Counted from the first letter of the stretch, positions 48,056 through 61,693 are shown. The stretch: 64,000 bases of DNA from Deinococcus puniceus (GCF_001644565.1 NZ_CP011387.1:1038501-1102500); one strand, 5' to 3'. The notes: a model not told the origin generated them from the letters alone. Numbers and translations: made by a program.

Positions 48056-48385
48056 CGGATCGTGGGGGGTGGATCGTGGAACGTGGGAAAGCGCAGGTGG
48101 TGATGTTGCCCTTAGCTCCTCACCCTTGGCTTGCAAAGCTCCGCAGGAGAGGGGGACTGGGACAGCTCGCCTGCGAGAGGTTGGGACTCGCAGAGCTGCG
48201 CCAGCAGAGGGGGTGAGCGGGCATGGCGTCCTAGACAGCGTTTTCCTCTGGCCGCTTTTTCTCAACTAAAAAACTGTCCACACCATTGACGAGAGGGACT
48301 TGCAGAGCTGCAAACCATCAGGCTGGGAAGGGGACGAGTGAGCGTCAGCGATTGCCCACGTTCCACACTCCACGATCCACGCCAC
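48056..48385. repeat. R2-related composite repeat (copy f)
   Basis: The 368-base gap before trmFO has no gene. Its outer edges are inverted copies of each other (GGATCGTGGAACGTGGG near 48070-48090 and CCCACGTTCCACACTCCACGATCC near 48355-48378). Between them lie CTCCTCACCCTTGGC, three CAGAGCTGC-type blocks and the R2 core end GAGTGAGCGTCAGCGATTGCCC at 48336-48357. Confidence 0.55.
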
Positions 48386-48419
48386 CTTCCCGCCCGCGCC
48401 GTTCCCCTACACTGGCCTG

Positions 48420-49859
48420 ATGAGCAGTCCTGAAGCAGCACCCATTCCTACTCGTACAGTTCCAACCATCACGGTCATCGGCGCGGGCTTGGCAGGCTCC
48501 GAAGCGGCGTTGGCGGCGGCCAGCCTCGGCGTGCGCGTGCGCCTGTACGAGATGCGGCCTACACGCATGACCCCGGCTCACCGTTCGGGCAATTTTGCCG
48601 AACTCGTGTGCTCCAACAGTCTCGGCGGAGAGGGCGAAATGCAGAGCAAGGGCATGTTGCAAGCCGAACTCCGCAGCGTGGGCGGGCAGATCGTGGCCGC
48701 TGCCGACGCCTCGCGCCTGCCCGCCGGAAACGCGCTGGCCGTAGAACGCGACGAATTCAGTGGCCGCGTGACCGAACTGGTGCGCCAGCATCCACTCATT
48801 GAAGTGTTGGGCGAAGAAGTGACCGCCGTGCCGGAAGGCATCACAGTCATCGCCTCTGGCCCGCTCACCTCGGACGCGCTGGCCGCCGATGTGGCCCGCC
48901 TGACCGGAAGCGAGCGCCTCAGCTTTTACGACGCCGCCGCCCCAGTCATCGCCGCCGAAAGCATCAATTTCGAGGTGGCATGGAAGGCCGGACGCTACGA
49001 CCAGAGCGCCGATTACATCAATTGCCCCTTTACCAAAGAGGAATACTTGACCTTTTTTGATGCGCTGGAGGGGGCACGCGCCCACACGCCGCACGACTGG
49101 GAAAAGTTGGAGTTTTTTGACGGCTGTATGCCCATCGAAGAAATTGCGCGGCGCGGCGTGGATACTCCCCGGTTTGGCCCTATGTCGCCCAAAGGATTAG
49201 ACAATCCGCGCACGGGGCGCTGGCCCTACGCGGTGGCCCAACTGCGCCAAGAAGACCGTGAGGGCCGGATGTGGAGCCTCGTGGGATTCCAAACGGGCCT
49301 GAAATGGGGCGACCAGAAAACGGTGGTGAACCTCATTCCTGGCTTGGAAAACGCCGAAATTGTGCGCTACGGCGTGATGCACCGCAACACTTACCTGAAC
49401 GCGCCGCAAGTGCTGGAATCGACGCTGCAACTCCGCGCCGACCCGACCAAGTTGGTGGCAGGCGTGCTGGCCGGAACCGAAGGGTATCTGGAGAGTGCCG
49501 CGACGGGTTGGCTGGCCGGAATCAACGCGGCCCGCCTCGCGCTGGGGCAGCCTGCCCTCACGCCGCCCGCCGAGTCCATGCTGGGCGGCCTGACCCGCTA
49601 CCTTGCCAGCGCCAACCCCAAGGGTTTTCAGCCCATGAACGTGAACTGGGCGTTGGTGCCGGAGTTGCCGTTGCCCGAAGGCAAGCGCAAATGGGGCAAA
49701 CGCGAGAAGCGCCCCTTCATGTTCCGGCGCGGCCTAGACGCCTTCATGGGCTGGGCTGAACAAGAAGCGGGCCTGACGGTCACGCCCCCGCCCGTGCCTG
49801 TGCCTGACACGGAAGCTGAAGCACAGGCCGCGCCGGAACTGCAAGCCGTGACGCGCTGA
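48420..49859 (+). CDS. trmFO: Methylenetetrahydrofolate-tRNA (uracil-5-)-methyltransferase TrmFO
   Basis: FAD- and folate-dependent enzyme that makes ribothymidine 54 in tRNA. The 479 residues contain the FAD motif GAGLAGSEAALAAA (21-34), YEMRP (43-47), the block ELVCSNSLGGEGEMQSKGMLQAELR, and YINCPFTKEEY with a conserved cysteine. ANPKGFQPMNVNWAL is near the C-terminus. Its length exceeds the typical 440 because of a Pro/Glu-rich tail. The ATG is 6 bases after TACACT. Confidence 0.96.
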   Translation: MSSPEAAPIPTRTVPTITVIGAGLAGSEAALAAASLGVRVRLYEMRPTRMTPAHRSGNFAELVCSNSLGGEGEMQSKGMLQAELRSVGGQIVAAADASRLPAGNALAVERDEFSGRVTELVRQHPLIEVLGEEVTAVPEGITVIASGPLTSDALAADVARLTGSERLSFYDAAAPVIAAESINFEVAWKAGRYDQSADYINCPFTKEEYLTFFDALEGARAHTPHDWEKLEFFDGCMPIEEIARRGVDTPRFGPMSPKGLDNPRTGRWPYAVAQLRQEDREGRMWSLVGFQTGLKWGDQKTVVNLIPGLENAEIVRYGVMHRNTYLNAPQVLESTLQLRADPTKLVAGVLAGTEGYLESAATGWLAGINAARLALGQPALTPPAESMLGGLTRYLASANPKGFQPMNVNWALVPELPLPEGKRKWGKREKRPFMFRRGLDAFMGWAEQEAGLTVTPPPVPVPDTEAEAQAAPELQAVTR

Positions 49860-49885
49860 AGACAGAAGAGGGCGATACTGGGGCT

Positions 49886-50173
49886 GTGGAAGTCTTTGGG
49901 TTCGGCCTCGTGGTGGTGGCGTTGGTCATCGTGGTGGTCACGCTGATCCAGAGATCAGCGCAGTCTGCTCCGGCCCGCCGCACAGGAAGGTCAGGCCGCA
50001 GAGATGGATCGGACGGAGCCGCCGTGTATGGCGCAACCGACGACCACCGTCACAATGATTCGCGCAGACCTGACTCCTCTGATTCCAACGCTGCCGACTC
50101 CGGTTCTGGCAACTCTGGCACGTCCGATAGTGGCGGCAGCGGAGACGGCGGGGGCGGCGGTGGGGGAGAGTAG
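49886..50173 (+). CDS. Small single-pass membrane protein with low-complexity tail
   Basis: A 95-residue predicted protein. An N-terminal membrane segment (FGFGLVVVALVIVVVTLIQ, about 4-22) is followed by an Arg-rich stretch and a Ser/Asp/Gly tail ending in seven consecutive glycines. The start is GTG 49886, 6 bases after a GATACT box. No family was recognised. It sits between trmFO and murD on the same strand. Confidence 0.55.
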   Translation: MEVFGFGLVVVALVIVVVTLIQRSAQSAPARRTGRSGRRDGSDGAAVYGATDDHRHNDSRRPDSSDSNAADSGSGNSGTSDSGGSGDGGGGGGGE

Positions 50174-50231
50174 ACCTCTGCTCCGCGCCTCACACGTACT
50201 GCATGGCCGATTTGCCTTATGGTAGGGCGCA

Positions 50232-51563
50232 ATGGACGGGCAGCGGGCGGGGCAAACGGAGTTAGGGCGGATTCTGATTTACGGATTGGGCCGCAGTGGA
50301 CGCGGCGTGGCGCGGTTTCTGGCGTCAGAAGGGTTGCAGGCCGATTGGCTGGACGCCCGCCCCGGCCCCGAAGACACGGCGTTGGTGGCCGACTTGGGCT
50401 TTGGCCCCGGCGACGTGTCGCGCCCGTATAACACGGTGGTGGCCGCTCCCGGCGTACCGATAGACCACCCGGATGTGTTGGCACTGGCCGCGCAGGGGGC
50501 CGAAATCGTGGGCGAAGTGGCGTTGGCCGCCCGCCTGCGCCCTAACTTGCCCCTCATCGGCATTACGGGCACGGCAGGCAAAGGAAGCACCACCGTCCTG
50601 ATCGCCCATCTGCTGCGGGCCTGTGGGCTGGCGGCGCTGGAAGGCGGCAACATAGACCCGCCCTTGCTGGACGTGGTAGACCGGGCTGAAGTCGCGGTGG
50701 TGGAACTCTCCAGTTTTCAGCTGGAGCGCGTGCCGGGGCTGCGGCTCCCGGTGGCCGTCATCACCAATCTGGGCATAGACCACCTAGATCGCCACCGCAC
50801 CGAGGCCGCCTACCACGCCGCCAAACTCAACATCACAGCGGGCCAGACCGCAGACGATGTGCTTATTTTGCCTGTTGGCCTGAGCGTACAAACGCGGGCG
50901 CAAGTGCGGTACTTCTCGCCCGATTCTCTGACCCTCGCAGATGGCCGCCCCGTTCTGCCCGCCGCCGACTTGCCCGAAGGCATTCACCCCGCCAACGCCG
51001 CCGCTGCTGTGCTGGCCGCCGAATCGATGTTGGTCTATCTAGGCCGCGCCGTGAATGCTGCCCTGTTGGCCGCTGCCCTGCGTTCGGCCCAGCCCGTGTC
51101 GGGGCGCTTCGAAACGGTGGCCCGCATCGGCAACGTGCGCTTTATCGAAGACAGTATTGCCACCCGCACGCTGGCCGTACAAGCCGCGCTGTTGCGGGCC
51201 ACGCCGCCGATTGCGTGGCTGGTGGGGGGCCGCGACAAGGGCGCAGATCTGGCTCCGCTGAAGGCCGCCGCAGAGGGCCGGGTGGTGCGCGTGATCGCTT
51301 TTGGTGAAGACGGCGAGAAGCTGGCCCGCGAGTTGGGCTTGCCTTTCGAATCGTTCAGCGGTGAGGACGGCGATGAGGTGCTGCTGAACGCCGCCCGCGC
51401 TGGCCTGAGCGCTTTGCGAGCTACGGGAGGCACGGTGCTGCTGGCTCCCATCGGCACCAGTTTCGACTTGTTCAAGGACTACAAGGCACGCGGCGAGAGC
51501 TTTAAGCAGGCAGCGCAAATCTTAGCCGCCCCAGTCGCCGCACCCGCAGAGGCCGGGGCATGA
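50232..51563 (+). CDS. murD: UDP-N-acetylmuramoyl-L-alanine:D-glutamate ligase
   Basis: Cytoplasmic peptidoglycan precursor ligase that adds D-glutamate to UDP-MurNAc-L-Ala. In the 443 residues, the ATP-binding loop GITGTAGKGSTT lies at about 110-121. ELSSFQLE, NLGIDHLDRH, HPANAAAAVLA and DSIATRTLA match the Mur ligase central and C-terminal domains. A TATGGT box lies 8 bases before the ATG. The stop overlaps the ftsW start by 4 bases, so the two are coupled, as in many division clusters. Confidence 0.95.
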   Translation: MDGQRAGQTELGRILIYGLGRSGRGVARFLASEGLQADWLDARPGPEDTALVADLGFGPGDVSRPYNTVVAAPGVPIDHPDVLALAAQGAEIVGEVALAARLRPNLPLIGITGTAGKGSTTVLIAHLLRACGLAALEGGNIDPPLLDVVDRAEVAVVELSSFQLERVPGLRLPVAVITNLGIDHLDRHRTEAAYHAAKLNITAGQTADDVLILPVGLSVQTRAQVRYFSPDSLTLADGRPVLPAADLPEGIHPANAAAAVLAAESMLVYLGRAVNAALLAAALRSAQPVSGRFETVARIGNVRFIEDSIATRTLAVQAALLRATPPIAWLVGGRDKGADLAPLKAAAEGRVVRVIAFGEDGEKLARELGLPFESFSGEDGDEVLLNAARAGLSALRATGGTVLLAPIGTSFDLFKDYKARGESFKQAAQILAAPVAAPAEAGA

Positions 51564-52678
51564 GCGTTCAACTCGTTCTGGCACAGGTGCTGCTGCTGAC
51601 CCTCGGCCTGATGGGGGTGGCGGCGGCCCGGCCTGACCTGATCACCGATCACGGCAGCAAAGCAGTGATCGCGCTGCTCGCCACCTTCGCGGTAGCCCGG
51701 ATGCGGCCCAAAACGCTGCTGAAGCTGGGGCCTTGGGCCTGGGGCGCGGCCCTGATCTTGCTGCTGCTGGTGCTGTTCGTGGGCGTGGGAACCCAAACTA
51801 GCCCCGGCACACGCCGCTGGCTCGAGTTCGGCCCCGTCCGTTTCCAGCCGTCCGAGTTGGCAAAACTGGCCCTCGTGCTACAACTGGCGTCCTTCTTTTC
51901 CCGCCGGGGCGTACAGAAAAAGCTGATCAGTGCCTCGGTTATGATCGTCGTCACCACTGGCCTCATCCTGTTGGAACCCGATTTAGGAACGAGTGTGCTG
52001 ACGTTCGGCCTCGGCATCATCTTGATGTACGCGGCAGGGGTCAAGATCGGCAGCATCGGAACTTTGTTGCTGGCCCTGACACTGGTGGGCCTGCCTATCG
52101 CCAGCACTTACCTTGAAAACCATCCCTATATCCGCGAACGCTGGTTTGGTCACCAAGACCGCATCAACAACGAAAGCCTGGCGGTAGGGCTAGACCAAAT
52201 CGGCATGGCGCACCGTGACCTGACGTCGGGTGGGCTATGGGGACTGGGCCCAGACGGCCCGCGTTACTCGTATTTCGCCGCCCACACCGACATGGTCGTG
52301 GCCACAGTGGGCTTCAGCACTGGCCTGCTGGGCGTGGCAATGCTGCTGTTCGCCTACTGGCTCATTGTGTCTACGGCCCTGCAAGTGTCTCAACTCGCCA
52401 CCCGCATTCGCCCCATGACGCCCGAAATTCATGGGGCCAGCATCCTCGCCACGGGCAGCATGTTCATGATCGTAGGTCAGGCCTTCGTGAATCTGGCGGT
52501 GGCCGCCGGAATTTTCCCGGTCACGGGTGTGCCGCTGCCATTGGTCAGTTTCGGCTTCAGCTCCATGCTCACCATGAGTATCGCGCTGGGGGTCATCCAC
52601 GCCTCTATGCGCGAGGTGCGCCGCCACCTGCCCGCCGAAGAAGACGCCCCGGATGTGCTGGCGGTTCCGGCAGACTGA
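51560..52678 (+). CDS. ftsW: Septal peptidoglycan glycosyltransferase FtsW (SEDS family)
   Basis: A 372-residue SEDS protein with ten predicted membrane segments. Landmarks are GTRRWLEFGPVRFQPSELAKLALVLQLA, LLEPDLGTSVL, the large loop with RINNESLAVGLDQIGMAHRDLTSGG, HTDMVVATVGFSTGLLG, and the C-terminal GVPLPLVSFGFSSML. It polymerises lipid II at the septum with a class B PBP. It is coupled to murD by an ATGA overlap. FtsW was chosen over RodA because of the murD linkage. Confidence 0.92.
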   Translation: MSVQLVLAQVLLLTLGLMGVAAARPDLITDHGSKAVIALLATFAVARMRPKTLLKLGPWAWGAALILLLLVLFVGVGTQTSPGTRRWLEFGPVRFQPSELAKLALVLQLASFFSRRGVQKKLISASVMIVVTTGLILLEPDLGTSVLTFGLGIILMYAAGVKIGSIGTLLLALTLVGLPIASTYLENHPYIRERWFGHQDRINNESLAVGLDQIGMAHRDLTSGGLWGLGPDGPRYSYFAAHTDMVVATVGFSTGLLGVAMLLFAYWLIVSTALQVSQLATRIRPMTPEIHGASILATGSMFMIVGQAFVNLAVAAGIFPVTGVPLPLVSFGFSSMLTMSIALGVIHASMREVRRHLPAEEDAPDVLAVPAD

Positions 52679-52679
52679 A

Positions 52680-52738
52680 TCCCCAACTCTTATCAGCCCT
52701 CAACTCTTCAGCCCTGAACTCTACTGGCCCTGAAATTT
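52680..52738. repeat. Degenerate 15-16-bp tandem repeat between ftsW and the ABM gene
   Basis: Four imperfect units of the form AGCCCTGAACTCTAC (CCCCAACTCTTATC, AGCCCTCAACTCTTC, AGCCCTGAACTCTAC, TGGCCCTGAAATTTAC) fill the whole 58-base gap between two convergent genes. No hairpin terminator is evident there. Confidence 0.6.
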
Positions 52739-53336
52739 ACTGACTCTGAGCTTGTGCCGGATACAGCCAACGCCGCAGCCAGCGCGACAGCAGCGGCAAG
52801 ACCGGCCAGTTCAGGAAAATGGTGGACGGCACGACGGTACTGAGAACGGCCAGATACCAAGGCCAGTCTTTGGTGAAGGGCGTAAACAGCACAGAAAACA
52901 GCAAAATCAGTGGGTACACGCCCACGATGCCCACCAGCACGTTCTTCCAGAGAGCCGGAGCGGGAGCGCGGGCGGGACGGTCAAACCACGCTTCCAGCCC
53001 CACCGACTCGCGGTAATCCACTTCTTCCGCCGTAAACTGCGGCAACTGCTCCAGCGCCCGCGCATACCCCGCCGACGCCCGCCACGCCGCCAAAGCGTCT
53101 GCTGAGGCAAAGCGCACCAGCGTCACGTATTCGGGCACCGGGCCGGAAGCGTCGCGCAGCACATGCAGGCCGATGAATCCGGGGTGCTGGCGCTGAAGGG
53201 CATGCAGGTCACGCGCCCACGCCTCATACGCCGTCACCTGCGAGGGCCGTACCCGTTCCGTCACGACCAACGTCACGCCGTCCAAGCGGCGCGGAAGGGT
53301 GGAATCGGTGGGGGAGGGCTGGGGGGCGTCCGGCAT
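52737..53336 (-). CDS. ABM-domain membrane protein
   Basis: A 199-residue protein. The N-terminal half (about 20-115) is a dimeric alpha/beta-barrel of the antibiotic biosynthesis monooxygenase type (VTLVVTERVRPSQVTAYEAWARDL, HPGFIGLHVLR, YVTLVRFASADALAAWRAS). Two membrane segments near the C-terminus (about 130-150 and 160-180) follow. Such ABM proteins handle haem or small aromatic compounds, though many are uncharacterised. The start is ATG 53334-53336, 9 bases after TACAGT. Confidence 0.87.
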   Translation of the reverse strand: MPDAPQPSPTDSTLPRRLDGVTLVVTERVRPSQVTAYEAWARDLHALQRQHPGFIGLHVLRDASGPVPEYVTLVRFASADALAAWRASAGYARALEQLPQFTAEEVDYRESVGLEAWFDRPARAPAPALWKNVLVGIVGVYPLILLFSVLFTPFTKDWPWYLAVLSTVVPSTIFLNWPVLPLLSRWLRRWLYPAQAQSQ

Positions 53337-53436
53337 AGGGGAAGCACTGTACACCACGCGGGCAGAACGGGCAAAGACGGGCGGGAAGTTAGGCGGCGGG
53401 TGCTTTTTGCTGCTATGTCGAATACCGTAAGTTTCG

Positions 53437-54264
53437 ATGCCAGCCCAAAAACCGATGGCAACACCTGCGACTCGGACGTTTACCGTCTCTCACGCCGGAA
53501 TCTCTGTCGCCGTGACTGAGTTGGGTCTGGATGAGCCAGCCCTGATCTTGCTGTCTGGCTTGGGCGATCCGGCGGCGTGGTGGTTCAGCGTGCCAACTTC
53601 GGAGGAGGCGCGGCCCCACTGGATCGGGAACGACACGGGCGAGCGGCGAGTGGGAATGGCCTGCGCGTTGGCTCCTATAGCGCGGGTCATCGCCTATGAC
53701 CGGGCCGGAATCGGGGCCAGTGCCGCCCCAAACCATGACCGGAGTTGGCCCGAATTGTTCGCGGAATTGGACGCCGTGCTGAACGCTGCCAAACTGACGC
53801 AGCCGCCCATTCTGGTAGGGCATTCGCTGGGCGGGCTGATCGCTTTTGCATACGCTCGCCGTCATCCCCAGAACATCGGCGGCTTGGTGTTGCTTGATCC
53901 CACACCGCCCCCGATGTCGCCCCGTCCACACGGCGATAGCCCGGAACGTCTGGCTCTGACGCACTTTGAGCCTTCCGAATTGGCCCCACAGTCTTTGGGT
54001 TCATTGCCCTTGCTCCTGCTGGCCCCCGGACGCCCCGCAACTGTGGATGAAGTGCGCTGGCAGCAACCCGCCGCCACCCAAGATGCTCTGAACGCCCGAT
54101 TTTCCAGCCGCCGCGAGCAGCATCAGCGCATGGTGCAAACTTCTGCACGCGGTCAGGGGGTCTGGACTTCCGGCTCCGGCCATTACGTTCATCTCGATAC
54201 GCCGCAGGAAGTCGCGCAGGCCATTCAAACTTTCTGGGCGAGCCTCTCAAGCCACAACAGCTAA
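53437..54264 (+). CDS. Alpha/beta-fold hydrolase
   Basis: A 275-residue alpha/beta hydrolase. The oxyanion region is ILLSGLGDPAAWW. The nucleophile elbow is GHSLGG (about 129-134), the acid lies in the LLDPTPPP region or later, and the histidine is in GSGHYVHLDTP near the C-terminus. The substrate is unknown; it could be an esterase, lactonase or epoxide-type enzyme. A TACCGT box lies 8 bases before the ATG at 53437. Confidence 0.9.
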   Translation: MPAQKPMATPATRTFTVSHAGISVAVTELGLDEPALILLSGLGDPAAWWFSVPTSEEARPHWIGNDTGERRVGMACALAPIARVIAYDRAGIGASAAPNHDRSWPELFAELDAVLNAAKLTQPPILVGHSLGGLIAFAYARRHPQNIGGLVLLDPTPPPMSPRPHGDSPERLALTHFEPSELAPQSLGSLPLLLLAPGRPATVDEVRWQQPAATQDALNARFSSRREQHQRMVQTSARGQGVWTSGSGHYVHLDTPQEVAQAIQTFWASLSSHNS

Positions 54265-54299
54265 AGGGGCCAGAACCCCAACGGTTCCAGCCCCCTTTT
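54263..54299. terminator. Bidirectional terminator between the hydrolase gene and glnN
   Basis: AAAGGGG and CCCCTTT with an inner GAACC/GGTTC stem, followed by TTTTG on the plus strand and preceded by A residues for the minus strand. A short R2 edge (AGACCCTTAGACCC) follows at 54309-54322. Confidence 0.6.
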
Positions 54300-54345
54300 G
54301 CTGTGTCCTCAGACCCTTAGACCCTCAGCCCTCAGACTGTGTTTC

Positions 54346-56502
<2,157 letters not shown>

Positions 56503-56549
56503 GGGGTCTCCCTTGGGTGGTGCTCGTCTGCTCTGTTCGTCTTGGCCTG

Positions 56550-56591
56550 CGTCTCGGAGTCTACGTCTCTGAGTTTACGTATCCGAGTCTG
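56550..56591 (-). promoter_or_regulatory. Three 14-bp direct repeats in the glnN leader
   Basis: Plus-strand units CGTCTCGGAGTCTA (56550-56563), CGTCTCTGAGTTTA (56564-56577) and CGTATCCGAGTCTG (56578-56591), followed by CGTAC. They lie between the promoter and the glnN start. They could be binding sites for a regulator or an RNA element. Confidence 0.5.
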
Positions 56592-56667
56592 CGTACCGGG
56601 GGCATCCCTGCTTCCCCAGTCCGTCAGCGCCTCAACACCTTCTGACGAACGCCTGATGCTGCCGCCA

Positions 56668-56697
56668 AGTATAAGAGTGCTTTCTGCGTAGGGTCAA
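56668..56697 (-). promoter_or_regulatory. Sigma-A promoter of glnN
   Basis: On the minus strand TTGACC (56692-56697), an 18-base spacer and TATACT (56668-56673). It predicts a 5' UTR of about 159 bases, one of the longest in the window. Confidence 0.72.
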
Positions 56698-56702
56698 CGT
56701 CA

Positions 56703-57018
56703 TGCTGTACAAGTTGCACATCTGGCCCGTATATCCGGCCAATCACGCCAGACAATATGCAGATTGCTCAGACCGATCTGGTTTTTTGTCGCATCTTGAG
56801 CAGACAAGTCGTGGGCGTTTCGGCGGATGTGCCCCGACTTCCGCCCCGCTGTGCCCCGGCGTACCGCAGAATGACGGAGCTTCCAGAGGTCAGGTTTGGC
56901 CGCACCGCTTGCGCTCGGGCCGCCCGGCCCGCTACGGTCAGCGCCTAAGACTACTCCCCGCCCTCATTTCTTTACATTTCTTCAACTCGCCTGTTTCTCT
57001 GCCGGAGGTTTGCCCACC
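56703..57018. other. glnN-glnA divergent intergenic region
   Basis: About 315 bases between the glnN promoter and the glnA ribosome binding site. I see no gene; open frames here lack family character and good starts. A weak glnA promoter may be TTGCGC, 18 bases, TACGGT at about 56909-56938. No NtrC, GlnR or NtcA site could be recognised with confidence. Confidence 0.5.
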
Positions 57019-58404
<1,386 letters not shown>

Positions 58405-58608
58405 GGTCGACTGTAATCGCGCACAAAGGGATAACAAGCTCCTCGCTGCCATTCGCCGCGCCCTCCCGTACCTATATTCCCCAATGTGCTTGTTTTACAT
58501 TGCATCTAATTGCGTTCTAACTGCATATTCAGGCAATATTTTCAGCCTTAGCTGACGGTTTTCTGAGTTTTGTTGCGAATCACCAAGCGGTCAAAAGTGA
58601 GCAACGCA

Positions 58609-58637
58609 TTGACTTCCCCTAAAGCCGTCTCTAGAAT
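58609..58637 (+). promoter_or_regulatory. Promoter of the first livJ/K-type gene
   Basis: TTGACT (58609-58614), 17 bases, TAGAAT (58632-58637), both close to consensus. The 5' UTR is about 60 bases, starts near ATCTCAACGTAAA and ends in CCGGAGGACGC-ATG. Confidence 0.75.
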
Positions 58638-58703
58638 TAGGGCATCTCAACGTAAAGCGAAACCAGGCCAGTGTGCCTGCCTAGCCCTAGTCCCGGAGGA
58701 CGC

Positions 58704-59858
58704 ATGAAGAAAACGATCCTGAGCTTGACCGTACTGACCGCCCTTGCCCTCGGCACCGCCAGCGCACAGACCACCATCAAGATCGCCACCCTGTCGCCCC
58801 TCTCCGGCGGCCAGAGCGATCTCGGCACGCAAATCCGCAACGGCGCGACACTGGCCGTCAACGAGTACAAGGCGCAGTTCAAGAAGCTGGGTTTCGACCT
58901 CTCCCTGACCCCTTTTGACGACCAAGCCGATCCCGCCACCGGCACCGCCGCCGCCCGCAAGATCGCTGCCGACCGTCAGATTCTGGCCGTCGTGGGCACC
59001 CTGAACAGCGGCGTGGCGATTCCTTCCAGCGCCGCACTGGTCGCCAGCCGCGTGGCGATGGTCAGCCCCGCCAACACCGCCAACCAAGTCACCGATCGTG
59101 GCCTGAGCAACATGAACCGCATCGTAGCCCGCGACGACGCGCAAGGCCCCGCCGGTGCGAACTTCATGATCGACGCCCTGAAGGCCAAAAAAGTGTACTT
59201 GTTGAACGACAAGACCGCTTACGGCGAAGGCTTGGCCGCAGAAGTCGAGAAGGCCCTGAAGGCCAAAGGCGTGCAAGTCGTCGCTAACGAAGGCACCGAG
59301 GAGAAGAGCGACTTCTCCAGCATCGTCGCCAAGATCAAGCTTCAGAAGCCCGACGCCATCTACTTCGGCGGTATCTACAACCAAGTCGGCGTGTTCATCA
59401 AGCAGCTGCGTGAAAGCGGCGTCACGACCCCGGTGGTCGGCGGCGACGGCCTCGATAGCGGCCAGCTCGTGACCATCGCCGGTAAGGGCGCAACCAACAT
59501 CTACTTCACCACCGTGTCGGCTCCCCCAGAGTCGCTGCCCGCCGCCCGCACGCTGGCCGCCCTGTACCAGAAGACCTTCAGCGCTCCTATTCAGGGCTTC
59601 GGCGTGTTCGGCTACGACGCTGCCAAAGTGACGCTTCAGGGCATTCTGGCCGCAGCCCGCGCCAACGGCAACAAGGCTCCTACCCGCGCACAGGTCGAGA
59701 GCGCCATCCGCAAGGGCAGCTTCACGGGCCTGCTGTCGGGCAACGTCAGCTTCAACAGCGTCGGTGACCGCAAGGCCGCCACCATGTACATCCTGAGCAT
59801 CATGGACGGCAAGTTCAAACTCGCCAACTCCATCCCCGTCAAGCCCGTCAAGCAGTAA
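58704..59858 (+). CDS. Branched-chain-amino-acid-type ABC transporter binding protein (copy 1)
   Basis: The 384-residue exported protein has a Sec signal peptide (MKKTILSLTVLTALALGTASA) and the two-lobe family of LivJ/LivK receptors. Landmarks are IKIATLSPLSGGQSDLGTQIRNGA, DDQADPATGTAAARKIAADRQILAVVG, and YLLNDKTAYGEGLA. It should deliver Leu/Ile/Val or similar amides to LivHM, encoded 3.3 kb downstream on the same strand. GGAGG lies 5 bases before the ATG. A tandem paralogue follows after a 614-base gap. Confidence 0.92.
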   Translation: MKKTILSLTVLTALALGTASAQTTIKIATLSPLSGGQSDLGTQIRNGATLAVNEYKAQFKKLGFDLSLTPFDDQADPATGTAAARKIAADRQILAVVGTLNSGVAIPSSAALVASRVAMVSPANTANQVTDRGLSNMNRIVARDDAQGPAGANFMIDALKAKKVYLLNDKTAYGEGLAAEVEKALKAKGVQVVANEGTEEKSDFSSIVAKIKLQKPDAIYFGGIYNQVGVFIKQLRESGVTTPVVGGDGLDSGQLVTIAGKGATNIYFTTVSAPPESLPAARTLAALYQKTFSAPIQGFGVFGYDAAKVTLQGILAAARANGNKAPTRAQVESAIRKGSFTGLLSGNVSFNSVGDRKAATMYILSIMDGKFKLANSIPVKPVKQ

Positions 59859-59898
59859 TCGGCGCTTATCGGGAGAGCTAATCTCCCTTGCTTGTATC

Positions 59899-59934
59899 AG
59901 TGGGGCCGGGCCTAGTGCTCGGCCCTACTGTTTT
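59899..59934 (+). terminator. Intrinsic terminator of the first livJ/K-type gene
   Basis: Stem AGT-G-GGGCCG-G-GC with GC-T-CGGCCC-T-ACT (two G-T pairs) around CTAGT, followed by GTTTT. It lies 41 bases after the stop codon. Confidence 0.8.
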
Positions 59935-60378
59935 AAACCCGTTGTTTCCAAAACTGAGCTTGAACTCTAGAGTCGCAGGAGGTTGAGTCCAGCGTTTCAT
60001 ACGTTGAGCTGAACCTGCGGACAGTCCACTCTTCACTGCTTGCCTCTTTACCCAAAACCCATTTCGACAGTCCGCCATCCAGTTGCAGAACGGATGGCTT
60101 TGTCCGTTCGATGGGCGAAGAAGGAAATCGAACATTGCAGCTATGTGTATTAGCCACAATTTCATATCTTCATTTTAGGGCCATCTTACATTGACGGCTA
60201 TTCTTGAAAGATCGATGTCTCAATATATTGGAATATCAATTAGGGATGACTTCGGTTGAGACGTGTCTCACACAGTATTTTCGAATATATCTCAACCTAG
60301 AACTTAAAGGTTTAGCCGAACTGTAAATTTGCCGCCCAAAATTCTCATATTGATGTTTAGTTAAAAATTGACATTATG
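59935..60378. other. AT-rich intergenic region between the two binding-protein genes
   Basis: About 440 bases, with the 60160-60380 part clearly richer in A+T than the rest of the window. A minus-strand frame of 74 codons with a GTG start (59933-60157) overlaps the terminator and has no recognised product; I do not call it a gene. No insertion-sequence ends were seen. Confidence 0.5.
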
Positions 60379-60407
60379 TTGACTTACCGTCTACTTATCC
60401 CTACACT
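60379..60407 (+). promoter_or_regulatory. Promoter of the second livJ/K-type gene
   Basis: TTGACT (60379-60384), 17 bases, TACACT (60402-60407). Another TTGACA lies 12 bases upstream. The downstream leader (AATCTCAACGTAAA to GGAGGACGC) mirrors that of the first gene, so promoter and leader were duplicated with the gene. Confidence 0.72.
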
Positions 60408-60472
60408 CGGCGAATCTCAACGTAAATGCGGATCAGGCCCTGAGTCTGTCACGTACCAGTCCTGGAGGACGC

Positions 60473-61609
<1,137 letters not shown>

Positions 61610-61658
61610 GACCAAGGACTGACCGGGCAGGCGGAATCAGCTTTTTCTGCTTGCCAGT

Positions 61659-61693
61659 GGGGAGCCGGGCTTCGTGCTTGGCTCCCATTTTTT
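61659..61693 (+). terminator. Intrinsic terminator of the second livJ/K-type gene
   Basis: GGGAGCC pairs with GGCTCCC, with an inner GGC/GC stem, followed by ATTTTTTGG. It lies about 50 bases after the stop, so livH probably has its own promoter. Confidence 0.85.

Noticed and set aside
59933..60157. 74-codon minus-strand frame with GTG start
   Set aside because: It overlaps the livJ/K terminator, and no family or clear promoter spacing was seen. It could be real, but the evidence is too thin to list as a gene.
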